NCBI RefSeq assembly: GCF_032477075.1
Contig: NZ_JAWDXO010000002.1
Span: 62,001-126,000 of the forward strand
Reading direction: 5' to 3'
Length of the DNA stretch: 64,000 nt
Source of the DNA: Fusobacterium sp.
GTDB taxonomy: Bacteria; Fusobacteriota; Fusobacteriia; Fusobacteriales; Fusobacteriaceae
Shown: positions 7,177 to 17,117 of the stretch, piece after piece
Layout: each line of letters starts with the position of its first letter
How positions within the stretch are numbered: the stretch's first letter is position 1
The notes under the pieces: generated by a model
Databases searched by the model: none
Told to the model about the DNA's origin: nothing
Seen by the model: the letters and a program-made list of their open reading frames with translations, nothing else
Made by a program: the position numbers and the translations under genes

Positions 7177-9414
7177 ATGAAAGTAAGAGTACATGAATTA
7201 GCTAAAAAATATGATATGGGAAATAAAGAGTTTTTAAATCTTTTGAAAGATGATATTAAAATTACAGTTTCTTCTCATCTATCTGGTTTAGCTGAAGAAG
7301 ATGTGAAAAAAATAGATAAGTATTTTGAAAATCTTAATAATAAAGAAGTAGTAATTGTGAAGCCTGAAAAAACGACTTCAAATGGAAAGGGAGAGAGTTT
7401 GAATAAAAAGGTTGTAGAAGTAGAAACAGATGAAGATATATTTGAAGAAGAAGGATTGGGTAATGGTAAAAAATCTCAACAAATAAAAATTGGAAAAGAT
7501 AAGAAAAACTGGAAGGGAACAAAACCAACTTCTGGAGAAAAATCTAATGATGATGAAAAATCTAAAAAAAATAAAAAGAAAAAAGGAAGACGAACTGATT
7601 TTGTTATGAAAACAATAGACAATACTGGTTCTGAAACTATCGAAGAAGATGGAGTAAAAATAATTAAAATAAGAGGAGAAATTACTTTAGGGGATTTTGC
7701 ATCAAGACTTGGTGTAGGAAGTGCTGAGATAATCAAAAAACTTTTCCTTAAAGGACAAATGCTCACTATTAATAGCCCTATATCTATTGAAATGGCTGAA
7801 GAAATAGCTGTAGACTATGATGCCCTAGTTGAAAAAGAAGATGAAGTAGAATTAGAGTTTGGAGAGAAATTTGCTCTTGAACTTGAAGATAAAGATGAAG
7901 ATCTTATTGAAAGACCACCTGTAATTACTATCATGGGACATGTTGACCATGGTAAAACTTCATTGTTAGATGCTATCAGAGCAAGTAATGTAGTATCTGG
8001 AGAAGATGGTGGAATTACTCAAAAGATTGGTGCTTATCAAGTTGTTAAAAGTGGTAAAAAAATCACTTTTGTTGATACTCCTGGACATGAAGCTTTTACT
8101 GATATGAGAGCTAGAGGAGCACAGGTTACTGATATTGCTATATTAGTTGTTGCTGCTGATGATGGAGTTATGCCTCAAACAATTGAAGCTTTATCACATG
8201 CAAAAGCTGCTAATGTTCCTATTATTGTTGCTGTAAATAAAATTGATAAACCTGAAGCTAATCCTCAAAAAGTAAAGCAAGAACTTATGGAACATGGTCT
8301 TGTTTCTATTGAATGGGGAGGAGATACTGAATTTGTTGAAGTATCTGCTAAAAAACAATTAAATTTGGATACATTACTTGATACTATACTTATTACAGCT
8401 GAAATCCTTGAACTTAAAGCTAATCCTAAAAAAAGAGCTAAAGGAGTTGTTCTTGAATCTAAACTTGATCCTAAAGTTGGACCTATTGCAGATATACTTG
8501 TTCAAGAGGGAACATTAAAAATAGGTGATGTTATAGTTGCAGGAGAAGTTTATGGTAAAGTTAGAGCATTAATTAATGACAGAGGGGAAAGAGTAGAAAA
8601 AGTAGACCTTTCTCAACCAGCTGAAATTATTGGTTTCAATCAAGTACCTCAAGCTGGAGATACCATGTATGTTATCCAAAATGAACAGCATGCAAAAAGA
8701 ATTGTTGAAGAAGTTGCTAAAGAAAGAAAACTCTCTGAAACAAGCAAAAAAACTATCTCACTTGAATCATTATCAGAGCAATTTGATCATGAGAACCTTA
8801 AAGAACTTAATCTTGTATTAAGAGCTGATTCTAGAGGTTCTGTAGAAGCATTAAGAGAATCATTGATGAAACTTTCTACTAATGAAGTTGCTGTTAATAT
8901 CATCCAAGCTGCTTCTGGGGCTATTACAGAAAGCGATGTTAAACTTGCTGAAGTTTCAAATGCTATTATAATAGGTTTTCATGTAAGGCCTACTACAAAA
9001 GCGATAAAAGAAGCAGATCTTAATGGTGTAGAAATAAGAACTTCAAATATAATCTATCATATCACTGAAGATATAGAAAAAGCTTTAACTGGTATGCTTG
9101 AACCTGAATTTAAAGAGATATACCTTGGAAGAATTGAAATTAAAAAAGTATTTAAAGTTTCTAAAGTTGGAAATATAGCTGGATGTATTGTTGTTGATGG
9201 GAAAGTCAAAAATGACTCAAATATCAGAATATTAAGAAATGGAATAGTTATGTATGAAGGAAAACTTTCTTCATTAAAAAGATATAAAGATGATGTTAAA
9301 GAAGTAGTTGCTGGACAAGAATGTGGACTTGGAGTGGAAAATTTCAATGATATTAAAGAAGGAGATATTGTTGAAGCATTTGAAATCCAAGAAATTAAAA
9401 GAACTCTGAAATAG
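7177..9414 (+). CDS. infB: Translation initiation factor IF-2
   Basis: 745 aa. IF-2 is the GTPase that brings fMet-tRNA to the 30S subunit and promotes subunit joining. It has the N-terminal IF2_N helices (MKVRVHELAKKYDMGNKEF), a Lys/Glu-rich low-complexity linker (about 60-140), a second IF2_N-like segment, and the G domain with GHVDHGKTS (P-loop), DTPGHEAFT (G3) and NKID (G4), followed by the beta-barrel and C-terminal fMet-tRNA-binding domains. AGGAGG precedes the ATG by the standard spacing. Complete, in the normal position before rbfA. Confidence 0.98.
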   Translation: MKVRVHELAKKYDMGNKEFLNLLKDDIKITVSSHLSGLAEEDVKKIDKYFENLNNKEVVIVKPEKTTSNGKGESLNKKVVEVETDEDIFEEEGLGNGKKSQQIKIGKDKKNWKGTKPTSGEKSNDDEKSKKNKKKKGRRTDFVMKTIDNTGSETIEEDGVKIIKIRGEITLGDFASRLGVGSAEIIKKLFLKGQMLTINSPISIEMAEEIAVDYDALVEKEDEVELEFGEKFALELEDKDEDLIERPPVITIMGHVDHGKTSLLDAIRASNVVSGEDGGITQKIGAYQVVKSGKKITFVDTPGHEAFTDMRARGAQVTDIAILVVAADDGVMPQTIEALSHAKAANVPIIVAVNKIDKPEANPQKVKQELMEHGLVSIEWGGDTEFVEVSAKKQLNLDTLLDTILITAEILELKANPKKRAKGVVLESKLDPKVGPIADILVQEGTLKIGDVIVAGEVYGKVRALINDRGERVEKVDLSQPAEIIGFNQVPQAGDTMYVIQNEQHAKRIVEEVAKERKLSETSKKTISLESLSEQFDHENLKELNLVLRADSRGSVEALRESLMKLSTNEVAVNIIQAASGAITESDVKLAEVSNAIIIGFHVRPTTKAIKEADLNGVEIRTSNIIYHITEDIEKALTGMLEPEFKEIYLGRIEIKKVFKVSKVGNIAGCIVVDGKVKNDSNIRILRNGIVMYEGKLSSLKRYKDDVKEVVAGQECGLGVENFNDIKEGDIVEAFEIQEIKRTLK

Positions 9415-9452
9415 CTAGATCAATAGTTCATATAGAAAGAGAGTGGTGTAAA

Positions 9453-9800
9453 ATGAAAAGACAAAGATTAGCAGGAATAGAAAAAGAGATAACTAGAGTT
9501 ATATCTCAAGTTCTTCTTGAAGAAGTAAAAAATCCAAAAATAAAAGGTATTGTATCAGTTACAAATGTACATGTTACTGAAGACTTAAAATTTGCAGATG
9601 TATTTTTCAGTATAATGGGACAGGAAAACGTAAATGTTGATGAAGTATTAGAAGGATTAAATCAAATTAAAGGATTTTTAAGAAAAAGAGTAGCTGAAGA
9701 AATCGAAATCAGGTATATTCCAGAAATAAGAGTTAAAATAGATGACTCTATTGAACATGCAGTAAAAATATCAAAACTTTTAAACGATTTGAAAAGGTAG
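9453..9800 (+). CDS. rbfA: 30S ribosome-binding factor RbfA
   Basis: 115 aa, standard length. RbfA binds immature 30S particles near the 5' end of 16S rRNA and is needed for late maturation, including in the cold. KH-like fold with typical segments RLAGIEKEITRVISQVL, DLKFADVFFSI and RYIPEIRVKIDDSIEHA. It follows infB by 38 bases with a GAGAGTGG-type binding site, and ends 7 bases before recJ, so translation of the two is likely linked. Confidence 0.95.
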   Translation: MKRQRLAGIEKEITRVISQVLLEEVKNPKIKGIVSVTNVHVTEDLKFADVFFSIMGQENVNVDEVLEGLNQIKGFLRKRVAEEIEIRYIPEIRVKIDDSIEHAVKISKLLNDLKR

Positions 9801-9807
9801 TGGTATA

Positions 9808-11526
9808 ATGCATTGGGAATATAGTTCGCTACCTCAGACTCTTATTGATACTAAGGCTGCTCAATGGAAGAAAAATAAATTACTTACTACCTTATTACTC
9901 AATAGAGGCTTTGAAGATGGAGAAAAAGCAGATGAATTTATAAGCCCAAAAATTTCTGATTTTAGAGACCCTTTCAAATTTGAAAAAATGGAAAAAGTAG
10001 TAGATAAAATTTTGGAAAAAAGAGAAAAAAAGGAAAAAGTTTTTATTTATGGGGACTATGATGTTGATGGAATAACAGCAGCTGTATTTCTTGTTCTAAT
10101 CTTCAGAAATATTGGAATAGAAGTAGATTATTACATACCTAACCGAATGGAAGAAGGTTATGGATTAGATAAAAAAACCATTGATTTTATTAACACAAAA
10201 AATGGAAAGCTGATTATCACTGTTGATACTGGTGTTAATTCTATAGAAGATGTAAAATATGCAGAGAGTTTAGGGATAGATGTGATAGTTACTGACCATC
10301 ATAAAAGTATAAAAGAGGAGGAAGATGATCATCTCCTTCTCTTAAATCCCAAATTAAGTGATACTTATGAATTTAAATATCTATCTGGTGCTGGAGTTGC
10401 TTTGAAAGTAGCTCAAGGTGTATACCAAAAATTAAAAATTGATATAAAAACTCTATATCAGTATATGGATATAGTAATGATTGGTACTGTTGCTGATGTT
10501 GTTCCTATGATTGATGAAAATAGAATAATAATAAAACAAGGTCTTCGAGCTTTGAAAAAAACTAAAGTGAAAGGGCTTATGTATCTTTTAAAATATCTTA
10601 AATTTCAAAATAAAACCATAAATACAACTGATGTAAGTTATTTCATATCTCCTTTAATTAATTCTCTTGGAAGAATAGGTGTTTCTAAAATGGGAGCTGA
10701 CTTTTTCTTAAAAGAGGATGACTTTGAAATATATAATATAATAGAAGAAATGAAAAAATCAAATAAAAAAAGAAGAGAACTTGAAAAGAATATATATGAT
10801 GAAGCTAATCAAGAAATTGCAAAAATAGGAGTAAAAAATCTTAAATGTATATTTTTAAGTTCTGAAAAATGGCATCCGGGAGTAATTGGTGTTGTATCTT
10901 CAAGATTAAGTGTAAAATATAATATTCCTGTAACACTTGTTGCTTTTAAAGATGGAATTGGAAAAGCATCTTGCAGAAGTGTAAAGGGAATAAGTGTTTT
11001 TAATATATTTCAAAAAATGGGTAAAAAACTTGTCAGATTTGGTGGTCATGATCTCGCCGCTGGTTTTATAGTAAAAGCCCAGAATCTTGAAGAAGTAAAA
11101 AGTATTTTTGAAGCAAGCATAGAAAATATAAAAATAGAAAAAGAAAAAAAGAGTTTGAAAATAGATGCAGAATATTCTATTGAAAACATTGATGAAGATA
11201 TGTTTGAGACTATGGAAAGTATATCACCATATGGACTTGAAAATCCACATCCTTTATTTATTGATAGAGAACTTTCTTTTGATAGCATCAAAAAATTTGG
11301 TGTGGATGAAAGACATTTTAATGGCATAATAAGAAAAAATGGAAAAAACTACTATATGGTTGCATTCGACCTAGGTCATAAAATAAATGAAATGGAAGCT
11401 AAAATTCAAAAGTTTGATATTGTTTATTATCCTGAAAAAACTCTATATAGAGGAGAAGAAATTTTTCAGATAAGGATAAAAGATATTAAAATAAAAGATG
11501 ATTTTTATGAAATTTTTACTAAATAG
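9808..11526 (+). CDS. recJ: Single-stranded-DNA exonuclease RecJ
   Basis: 572 aa, the typical RecJ length. It is a DHH-superfamily 5'-3' exonuclease acting on single-stranded DNA in recombination and mismatch repair. Motifs are clear: YGDYDVDGITAAVFL near residue 80 (motif I), DTGVNS and VTDHHK near 145-165 (motifs II/III), the DHHA1 signature GGHDLAAGF near 410, and an OB-fold C-terminal part. It starts 7 bases after rbfA. A DNA repair gene embedded in a translation operon is noteworthy but the reading frame is intact and normal. Confidence 0.94.
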   Translation: MHWEYSSLPQTLIDTKAAQWKKNKLLTTLLLNRGFEDGEKADEFISPKISDFRDPFKFEKMEKVVDKILEKREKKEKVFIYGDYDVDGITAAVFLVLIFRNIGIEVDYYIPNRMEEGYGLDKKTIDFINTKNGKLIITVDTGVNSIEDVKYAESLGIDVIVTDHHKSIKEEEDDHLLLLNPKLSDTYEFKYLSGAGVALKVAQGVYQKLKIDIKTLYQYMDIVMIGTVADVVPMIDENRIIIKQGLRALKKTKVKGLMYLLKYLKFQNKTINTTDVSYFISPLINSLGRIGVSKMGADFFLKEDDFEIYNIIEEMKKSNKKRRELEKNIYDEANQEIAKIGVKNLKCIFLSSEKWHPGVIGVVSSRLSVKYNIPVTLVAFKDGIGKASCRSVKGISVFNIFQKMGKKLVRFGGHDLAAGFIVKAQNLEEVKSIFEASIENIKIEKEKKSLKIDAEYSIENIDEDMFETMESISPYGLENPHPLFIDRELSFDSIKKFGVDERHFNGIIRKNGKNYYMVAFDLGHKINEMEAKIQKFDIVYYPEKTLYRGEEIFQIRIKDIKIKDDFYEIFTK

Positions 11527-11540
11527 ATCAAGGAGGAAAA

Positions 11541-12827
11541 ATGAAACACGAAATCAAAAAATTAGAAAATTCAGCAGTAGAAATTAAAATTTCTCTTACT
11601 GCTGAAGAAGTAAGTCCTATCAAAAATGAGGTATTAGGAGAACTTGCAAGCAAAGCTGAAGTTCCTGGATTCAGAAAGGGAAAAGCTCCTCTGGACAAAG
11701 TTGAAGCTCAATTCAAAGATGCTTTAAAAGAGGAAGTTACTGAAAAAGTTTTACATAAATATTATGAAGAAGTGGTAAAAGCTGAAAATATAATGCCTAT
11801 CAGTTATGTTCATAGTTTAGTTACTAATCTTAATGATTCTTTTGATCTTACTTTCAAAGTTGATGTATATCCAACTGTTGAATTAGGAGAATACAAAGGA
11901 TTAGAAGCTGAAAAAGAAACTTTTGAAATGAAAGAAGAAATTTTAAATAAAGAACTTGAAATTATGGTAAATAGTAAGTCTAAATTAGAAGATACTGAAG
12001 CTGGACATAAAGCTGAAATGGGAGATACTGTTGATCTTGCTTTTGAAGGTTTTGTAGATGGTGTTCCTTTTGAAGGAGGAAAATCTGAGTCTCATACTTT
12101 AAAATTAGGTTCTAAAATGTTTATTGATAATTTTGAAGATCAATTAGTTGGTTATACAACTGGTCAAGAAGGAGAAATTAACGTAACTTTCCCTGAGCAA
12201 TATCATGCTGCTGATCTTGCTGGAAAACCTGCTGTTTTCAAAGTTAAAATCAACGCTATCAAAAAACTTGTTGTTCCTGAATTAAATGAAGAATTAGCTA
12301 AAGAATTAGGATTTGAATCTATTGAAGATCTTAAAACTAAAAAAACTGAAGAAATTAAATCTAGAGAAGAAGCTAGAATAAAAAATGAGTACATTGGTAA
12401 ATTACTAGATAAAGTTGCTGCTAATTCAAAAGTAGAAGTTCCTTTCTCAATGGTAGCTAGTGAAGTTAAAAATAGAATTTCTGAAATGGAAAATCAACTT
12501 TCAGCTCAAGGTATTGGAATGGATATGTACTTACAAATGACTGGAATGGATAGAGCTAAATTAGAAAATCAAATTGCTCCTATGGCTGCTGGAAAGGTAA
12601 AAGTTGACCTCATCCTTGAAGCTATAGCTAAAGCTGAAAATTTGGAAGTTTCTGAAGAAGAAGTTACTGCTAAAATGACTGAAGTTGCTAGATACTATGG
12701 AATGGATTTAGCTAAACTAGAAGAAGAATTAAAATCTCATAATAACTATGATAACTTTAAATATACATTAAAAGGTGAATGTATGATGCAAAAAGCAATT
12801 GATCTTTTAGTTGAAACTGCAAAATAA
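11541..12827 (+). CDS. tig: Trigger factor (ribosome-associated chaperone)
   Basis: 428 aa, standard length. Trigger factor sits at the ribosomal exit tunnel and protects nascent chains. The N-terminal ribosome-binding domain has the signature VPGFRKGKAPLDKVE (residues about 40-55), equivalent to the GFRxGKxP loop. A FKBP-type prolyl isomerase domain follows (GDTVDLAFEGFVDGVPFEGG, about 155-175), then the helical C-terminal arms. AAGGAGGAAAA precedes the ATG. It is the usual upstream neighbour of clpP-clpX, from which it is separated by two large hairpins. Confidence 0.97.
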   Translation: MKHEIKKLENSAVEIKISLTAEEVSPIKNEVLGELASKAEVPGFRKGKAPLDKVEAQFKDALKEEVTEKVLHKYYEEVVKAENIMPISYVHSLVTNLNDSFDLTFKVDVYPTVELGEYKGLEAEKETFEMKEEILNKELEIMVNSKSKLEDTEAGHKAEMGDTVDLAFEGFVDGVPFEGGKSESHTLKLGSKMFIDNFEDQLVGYTTGQEGEINVTFPEQYHAADLAGKPAVFKVKINAIKKLVVPELNEELAKELGFESIEDLKTKKTEEIKSREEARIKNEYIGKLLDKVAANSKVEVPFSMVASEVKNRISEMENQLSAQGIGMDMYLQMTGMDRAKLENQIAPMAAGKVKVDLILEAIAKAENLEVSEEEVTAKMTEVARYYGMDLAKLEEELKSHNNYDNFKYTLKGECMMQKAIDLLVETAK

Positions 12828-12833
12828 TAAGTT

Positions 12834-12873
12834 TTAAGCTATAGGAAGCAGCCAGCTGCTTCCTATAGCTTAA
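12834..12873. terminator. 19-bp perfect hairpin after tig
   Basis: Arms 12834-12852 and 12855-12873 are perfect reverse complements with only CA between, so the tip must open into a small loop. It begins 7 bases after the tig stop codon. There is no U-run after it, so it is not a textbook rho-independent terminator; it may be a transcript-end or RNase III-type processing site between tig and clpP. Confidence 0.6.
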
Positions 12874-12920
12874 ATAAATAACAAAATAATGGAAACATCA
12901 ATTATTTTGTTATTTATTTA
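12871..12920 (+). promoter_or_regulatory. 20-bp perfect stem-loop directly before the clpP ribosome binding site
   Basis: Arms 12871-12890 and 12901-12920 are exact reverse complements of 20 bases around a 10-base loop (GGAAACATCA). The right arm ends where AAGGAGG, the clpP binding site, begins. The stem overlaps the preceding hairpin by three bases, so the two structures compete at their junction. This arrangement suggests control of clpP mRNA stability or translation; the role is inference, the repeat is directly visible. Confidence 0.65.
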
Positions 12921-12934
12921 AGGAGGTAATATTT

Positions 12935-13510
12935 ATGTATAGTCCAACAGTAGTAGAAAGTACAGGGAGATCAGAAAGAACCTATGATATATATTCAAGA
13001 CTTTTAAAAGATAGAATAATATTTTTAGGAACAGAAATAGATGATAATATAGCAAATGCAATTGTTGCTCAACTTCTTTTTCTTGAAGCTGAAGACCCAG
13101 ACAAAGATATTATCATGTATATAAATAGTCCTGGTGGAGTAGTAACAGCAGGAATGGCTATATATGATACTATGAATTATATAAAGCCTGATGTACAAAC
13201 TGTTTGTATAGGTCAGGCAGCAAGTATGGGCGCTCTTCTTTTAGGTGCTGGAGCAAAAGGAAAAAGATATGCTTTAGAACACTCTAGAATAATGATACAC
13301 CAACCTTTAGGTGGTGCAAGAGGTCAAGCTACAGATATAGAAATACAGGCAAAAGAAATATTAAGAATGAAAGAGATGCTATCTCAAATATTGGCTGACT
13401 GTACAGGAAAGTCACTTTCAGAAATCATAACTGATACAGAAAGAGATAATTATATGTCAGCTGAAGAAGCAAAAAATTATGGTCTTATTGACCAAGTCTT
13501 TAAAAAATAA
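12935..13510 (+). CDS. clpP: ATP-dependent Clp protease proteolytic subunit
   Basis: 191 aa, typical. ClpP forms the double-heptamer serine protease chamber fed by ClpX. The catalytic triad is visible: Ser97 in GQAASMGALL, His122 in RIMIHQPLGG and an Asp near 171 in the TDTERDNYM segment. MYINSPGGVVTAG is the oxyanion-region signature. AAGGAGG precedes the ATG and abuts a 20-bp stem-loop. clpX follows after 11 bases, so both are translated from one message. Confidence 0.98.
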   Translation: MYSPTVVESTGRSERTYDIYSRLLKDRIIFLGTEIDDNIANAIVAQLLFLEAEDPDKDIIMYINSPGGVVTAGMAIYDTMNYIKPDVQTVCIGQAASMGALLLGAGAKGKRYALEHSRIMIHQPLGGARGQATDIEIQAKEILRMKEMLSQILADCTGKSLSEIITDTERDNYMSAEEAKNYGLIDQVFKK

Positions 13511-13521
13511 AGGAGAATGAT

Positions 13522-14772
13522 ATGAGTAAAAAAGCTAGATGTTCCTTCTGTGGAAGTACTGAAAATGAAGTTTCTAAATTATTCAGTGGGATAGATGGGG
13601 CTCTTATCTGTGACAGATGTATAGAAAGCTGTTTTGATATCCTTGAACTTTCTAACGAAAAAATGGGAGAAAAACTTCCAGAAGATATATCACCAGATTC
13701 TCTTTTGACACCAAAAGAGATAAAAGAAAAACTTGATGAATATGTAATTGGACAGGAGGAAACAAAAAAAATCCTTTCAGTTGCAGTATATAATCATTAC
13801 AAAAGAATATTAGACAAAAATAACTATGGAGAAAAAGATAATAATGTAGAACTTCAAAAATCTAATGTCCTTTTGATTGGGCCTACTGGTTCTGGTAAAA
13901 CTCTTTTGGCACAGACACTTGCAAGATGTTTAAGTGTGCCTTTTGCGATAGCTGATGCCACTACTCTTACTGAAGCTGGATATGTAGGAGATGATGTTGA
14001 GAATGTATTAGTAAGACTTCTTCAAGCAGCTGATTATGATATTGAAGCAGCAGAAAGAGGAATTATTTATATAGATGAAATTGATAAAATAGCAAGAAAA
14101 TCAGAAAATGTATCTATTACAAGAGACGTATCTGGTGAAGGGGTACAACAATCCCTTTTAAAAATAATAGAAGGAACTAAATCGCAGGTACCACCTCAAG
14201 GTGGGAGAAAGCATCCTAATCAGGAACTTATCGAAATAGATACAGCAAATATCCTTTTCATTGTAGGAGGAGCATTTGAAGGACTTGAAAAAGTAATAAA
14301 ATCAAGAACTAATAAAAAAGTTATAGGTTTTGGTGCTGATGTAAAAAATGAATCTGAAGAAAAGGTTGGAGAAGTATTTGTAAAAGTTTTACCTGAAGAT
14401 TTGGTAAGACAGGGAATAATTCCTGAATTAGTAGGTAGGCTTCCTGTTATAACTACTTTAAAAGATCTTGATGAAGAAGCTCTTATCAAAATACTTACAG
14501 AACCTAAAAATGCAATTGTTAAACAATATAAAAAACTGTTTGATTTAGAAGGGGTAGATTTGGAATTTACTCCAGAAGCACTGAAAAAAATCGCCGTTCT
14601 TGCTCTTGAAAGAAAAATAGGAGCACGAGGTCTTAGAGCAATAATAGAACAAACTATGCTTGAATTAATGTATGAAGTTCCTTCTGATGATTCAATAACT
14701 AAGGTTACAATTGGAGAAGAAGCTGTCCTTGATTCAACAAAAGCTATTATTGAAAAAGAACAAAAAAATTAG
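13522..14772 (+). CDS. clpX: Clp protease ATPase subunit ClpX
   Basis: 416 aa. ClpX unfolds substrates, such as tmRNA-tagged proteins, and passes them to ClpP. The N-terminal zinc-binding domain has two Cys-x2-Cys pairs (CSFCGS and CDRC, residues about 7-35). The AAA+ module shows GPTGSGKTLLAQ (Walker A), IIYIDEIDKIA (Walker B), the GYVGDDVE pore-1 region and the sensor-2 segment GARGLRAIIE. Complete. It ends 13 bases before the lon start. Confidence 0.98.
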   Translation: MSKKARCSFCGSTENEVSKLFSGIDGALICDRCIESCFDILELSNEKMGEKLPEDISPDSLLTPKEIKEKLDEYVIGQEETKKILSVAVYNHYKRILDKNNYGEKDNNVELQKSNVLLIGPTGSGKTLLAQTLARCLSVPFAIADATTLTEAGYVGDDVENVLVRLLQAADYDIEAAERGIIYIDEIDKIARKSENVSITRDVSGEGVQQSLLKIIEGTKSQVPPQGGRKHPNQELIEIDTANILFIVGGAFEGLEKVIKSRTNKKVIGFGADVKNESEEKVGEVFVKVLPEDLVRQGIIPELVGRLPVITTLKDLDEEALIKILTEPKNAIVKQYKKLFDLEGVDLEFTPEALKKIAVLALERKIGARGLRAIIEQTMLELMYEVPSDDSITKVTIGEEAVLDSTKAIIEKEQKN

Positions 14773-14785
14773 GAGGGATAACTTT

Positions 14786-17095
14786 ATGAGTAAAACACTA
14801 TTTTTACCTACTAGGGACTTAGTTATCTTCCCAGGTATAGTAACACCTATATATGTAGGTAGAGTAAAAAGTATCAATACACTAGAATCAGCCGTAAATA
14901 GTAAAAGTAAATTAGTACTGGGAATGCAGAAAGACGCATCTAAGGAAAATCCTGATCTTCCTGAAGATATATACAATATTGGAGTAATAGTCAACATACT
15001 CCAAATAGTAAAAATGCCTAATAATAATATAAAAGTATTGGTAGAGGCAGAAGACAGAGTTGTAATAGAAGATATAGAAGTTGGAGAGACTGAATATAAA
15101 GCTGCATATAAAGTTTTAAAATGTACTAATGGAAAAACTAAAGAAACTGAAGCTGTATATAGAAAGGTTTTAAGCTACTTTGAAAAATATGTAGGTTTGA
15201 CTGGAAAGATATCTTCAGAACTTTTAGTTAATCTAAAGGGTATTAAAGACATTAACAATGCTTTTGATATCATTTCATCTAATCTTCCTGTAAAAAGTGA
15301 AATAAGACAGGAACTTTTAGAAATATTTGATATCAAAGAAAGAGGTTACAAGTTATTAGAACTTCTTACTAATGAAATGGAAATAGCTTCTCTTGAAAAG
15401 AAAATAGATGATAAAGTAAAAACTAAAATGAATGAAGCTCAAAAAGCTTACTACATAAAAGAAAAAATAACAGCTATGAAAGAAGAATTAGGAGATTATT
15501 CGCAAGATGATGATATGCTTGATCTTGTTGAAAAATTAAAGAAAGCTAAACTTCCTAAAGAAGTTAAACAAAAACTTGATATTGAAATGAAAAAACTTTC
15601 TAAAATGCCTCCATTTTCTGCTGAAGCAACAGTATCAAGAAATTATATTGAAACTGTACTTGACCTTCCATGGGAAAAAAGTACTAAAGATGTTCTTGAC
15701 TTAAAAAAGGCTAATGATATTTTAGAAAGAGATCACTATGGATTAAAAGATGCTAAAAACAGAGTTTTGGATTATCTTTCTGTAAAAAAACTTAATCCTA
15801 ACATGAAAGGTGGAATTCTTTGCCTTGCAGGACCTCCTGGAATAGGTAAAACATCTCTTGTTAAATCTATTGCTGAAGCCATGGGAAGAAAATTTGTAAG
15901 AGTATCTCTTGGTGGAGTGAGAGATGAAGCTGAAATCAGAGGACATAGAAGAACATATATTGGTTCTATGCCTGGTAAACTTATTAAAGCTATGAAAGAT
16001 GCTGGAACTAAAAATCCCGTTATTCTTTTAGATGAAATAGATAAAATGTCTAATGATTATAAAGGAGACCCTGCTTCAGCTATGCTTGAAGTACTTGATC
16101 CTGAACAAAACAGTCATTTTGAAGATCACTATATTGATATGCCTTTTGATCTTTCAAAAGTATTCTTTGTAGCAACTGCAAATGATCTCAGAACAGTTTC
16201 ACCTCCTTTAAGAGACAGAATGGAAATAATTAATATTTCTTCATATACTGAATTTGAAAAGCTTCATATAGCTAAAAATTATCTTATTAAACAGGCTAAA
16301 GAAGAAAATGGTTTAAAAGATTATGATATTCATATTCCTGATAATGTCATCTTAAAAATTATTGATGAATATACTAGAGAAGCTGGAGTAAGAAATTTAA
16401 AAAGAGAGATTATAACTCTTTGCAGAAAAATAGCTAGAGAAGTTGTGGAACAAAAGAAAAAGAAATTTACAATAAAAAGTTCAAGTCTTGAAAAACTTTT
16501 AGGTAAACCTAAATTCAGACCTGAAAAAACAAAAGAAAAACAACCTAAACAAGGGGTTGTAAATGGATTAGCATGGACTTCTGTAGGTGGAGTTACTCTT
16601 GAAGTACAAGGAGTTTCTATCCCTGGTAAAGGAGAAATTTCTCTAACAGGAACATTAGGAAATGTAATGAAAGAATCAGCTCAAGTAGCATTTACTTATG
16701 TAAAAGCTAACCTTGATAAATATAAATTAGAAAATCCAGAATTTTTTGAAAAGAAAAATATACACCTTCATTTCCCAGAGGGAGCAACACCTAAAGATGG
16801 TCCTTCTGCTGGTATAACTATTGTTACAGCTATACTTTCTGTTCTTACAGGAAGACAAGTAAGACAAGATATAGCAATGACTGGTGAAGTTACTATTACA
16901 GGAGATGTCCTTGCAATAGGAGGAGTAAAAGAAAAAGTTATAGGAGCCCACAGAGCTGGTATTAGAGAAGTTATCCTACCTGATGATAATAGGATGGATG
17001 AAAGCGATATTCCTTCTGAAGTAGCAAAAACTATGACTATTCATTTTGCTAAAACATATGATGATGTAGAAAAACTGGTTTTTGCAGACAAATAA
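14786..17095 (+). CDS. lon: ATP-dependent protease Lon
   Basis: 769 aa from the ATG at 14786, which has AGGAGGG at good spacing; the frame extends upstream into clpX but without a binding site. Lon degrades misfolded and regulatory proteins. It has the N-terminal LON substrate domain (FLPTRDLVIFPG start), a coiled-coil region (about 200-290), the AAA+ module with GPPGIGKTSLV near 350 and ILLDEIDKM, and the protease domain with catalytic Ser in PKDGPSAGI near 675 and Lys in the GGVKEKVIGA segment. Placing lon directly after clpPX makes a compact protein quality-control block. Confidence 0.97.
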   Translation: MSKTLFLPTRDLVIFPGIVTPIYVGRVKSINTLESAVNSKSKLVLGMQKDASKENPDLPEDIYNIGVIVNILQIVKMPNNNIKVLVEAEDRVVIEDIEVGETEYKAAYKVLKCTNGKTKETEAVYRKVLSYFEKYVGLTGKISSELLVNLKGIKDINNAFDIISSNLPVKSEIRQELLEIFDIKERGYKLLELLTNEMEIASLEKKIDDKVKTKMNEAQKAYYIKEKITAMKEELGDYSQDDDMLDLVEKLKKAKLPKEVKQKLDIEMKKLSKMPPFSAEATVSRNYIETVLDLPWEKSTKDVLDLKKANDILERDHYGLKDAKNRVLDYLSVKKLNPNMKGGILCLAGPPGIGKTSLVKSIAEAMGRKFVRVSLGGVRDEAEIRGHRRTYIGSMPGKLIKAMKDAGTKNPVILLDEIDKMSNDYKGDPASAMLEVLDPEQNSHFEDHYIDMPFDLSKVFFVATANDLRTVSPPLRDRMEIINISSYTEFEKLHIAKNYLIKQAKEENGLKDYDIHIPDNVILKIIDEYTREAGVRNLKREIITLCRKIAREVVEQKKKKFTIKSSSLEKLLGKPKFRPEKTKEKQPKQGVVNGLAWTSVGGVTLEVQGVSIPGKGEISLTGTLGNVMKESAQVAFTYVKANLDKYKLENPEFFEKKNIHLHFPEGATPKDGPSAGITIVTAILSVLTGRQVRQDIAMTGEVTITGDVLAIGGVKEKVIGAHRAGIREVILPDDNRMDESDIPSEVAKTMTIHFAKTYDDVEKLVFADK

Positions 17096-17117
17096 TTTTT
17101 TTAAGTGAGGAAGATTT

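Noticed and set aside
14711..14785. 25-residue N-terminal extension of Lon overlapping clpX
   Set aside because: The ATG at 14786 has a perfect ribosome binding site and matches the usual Lon N-terminus; the extension is clpX read in another frame.
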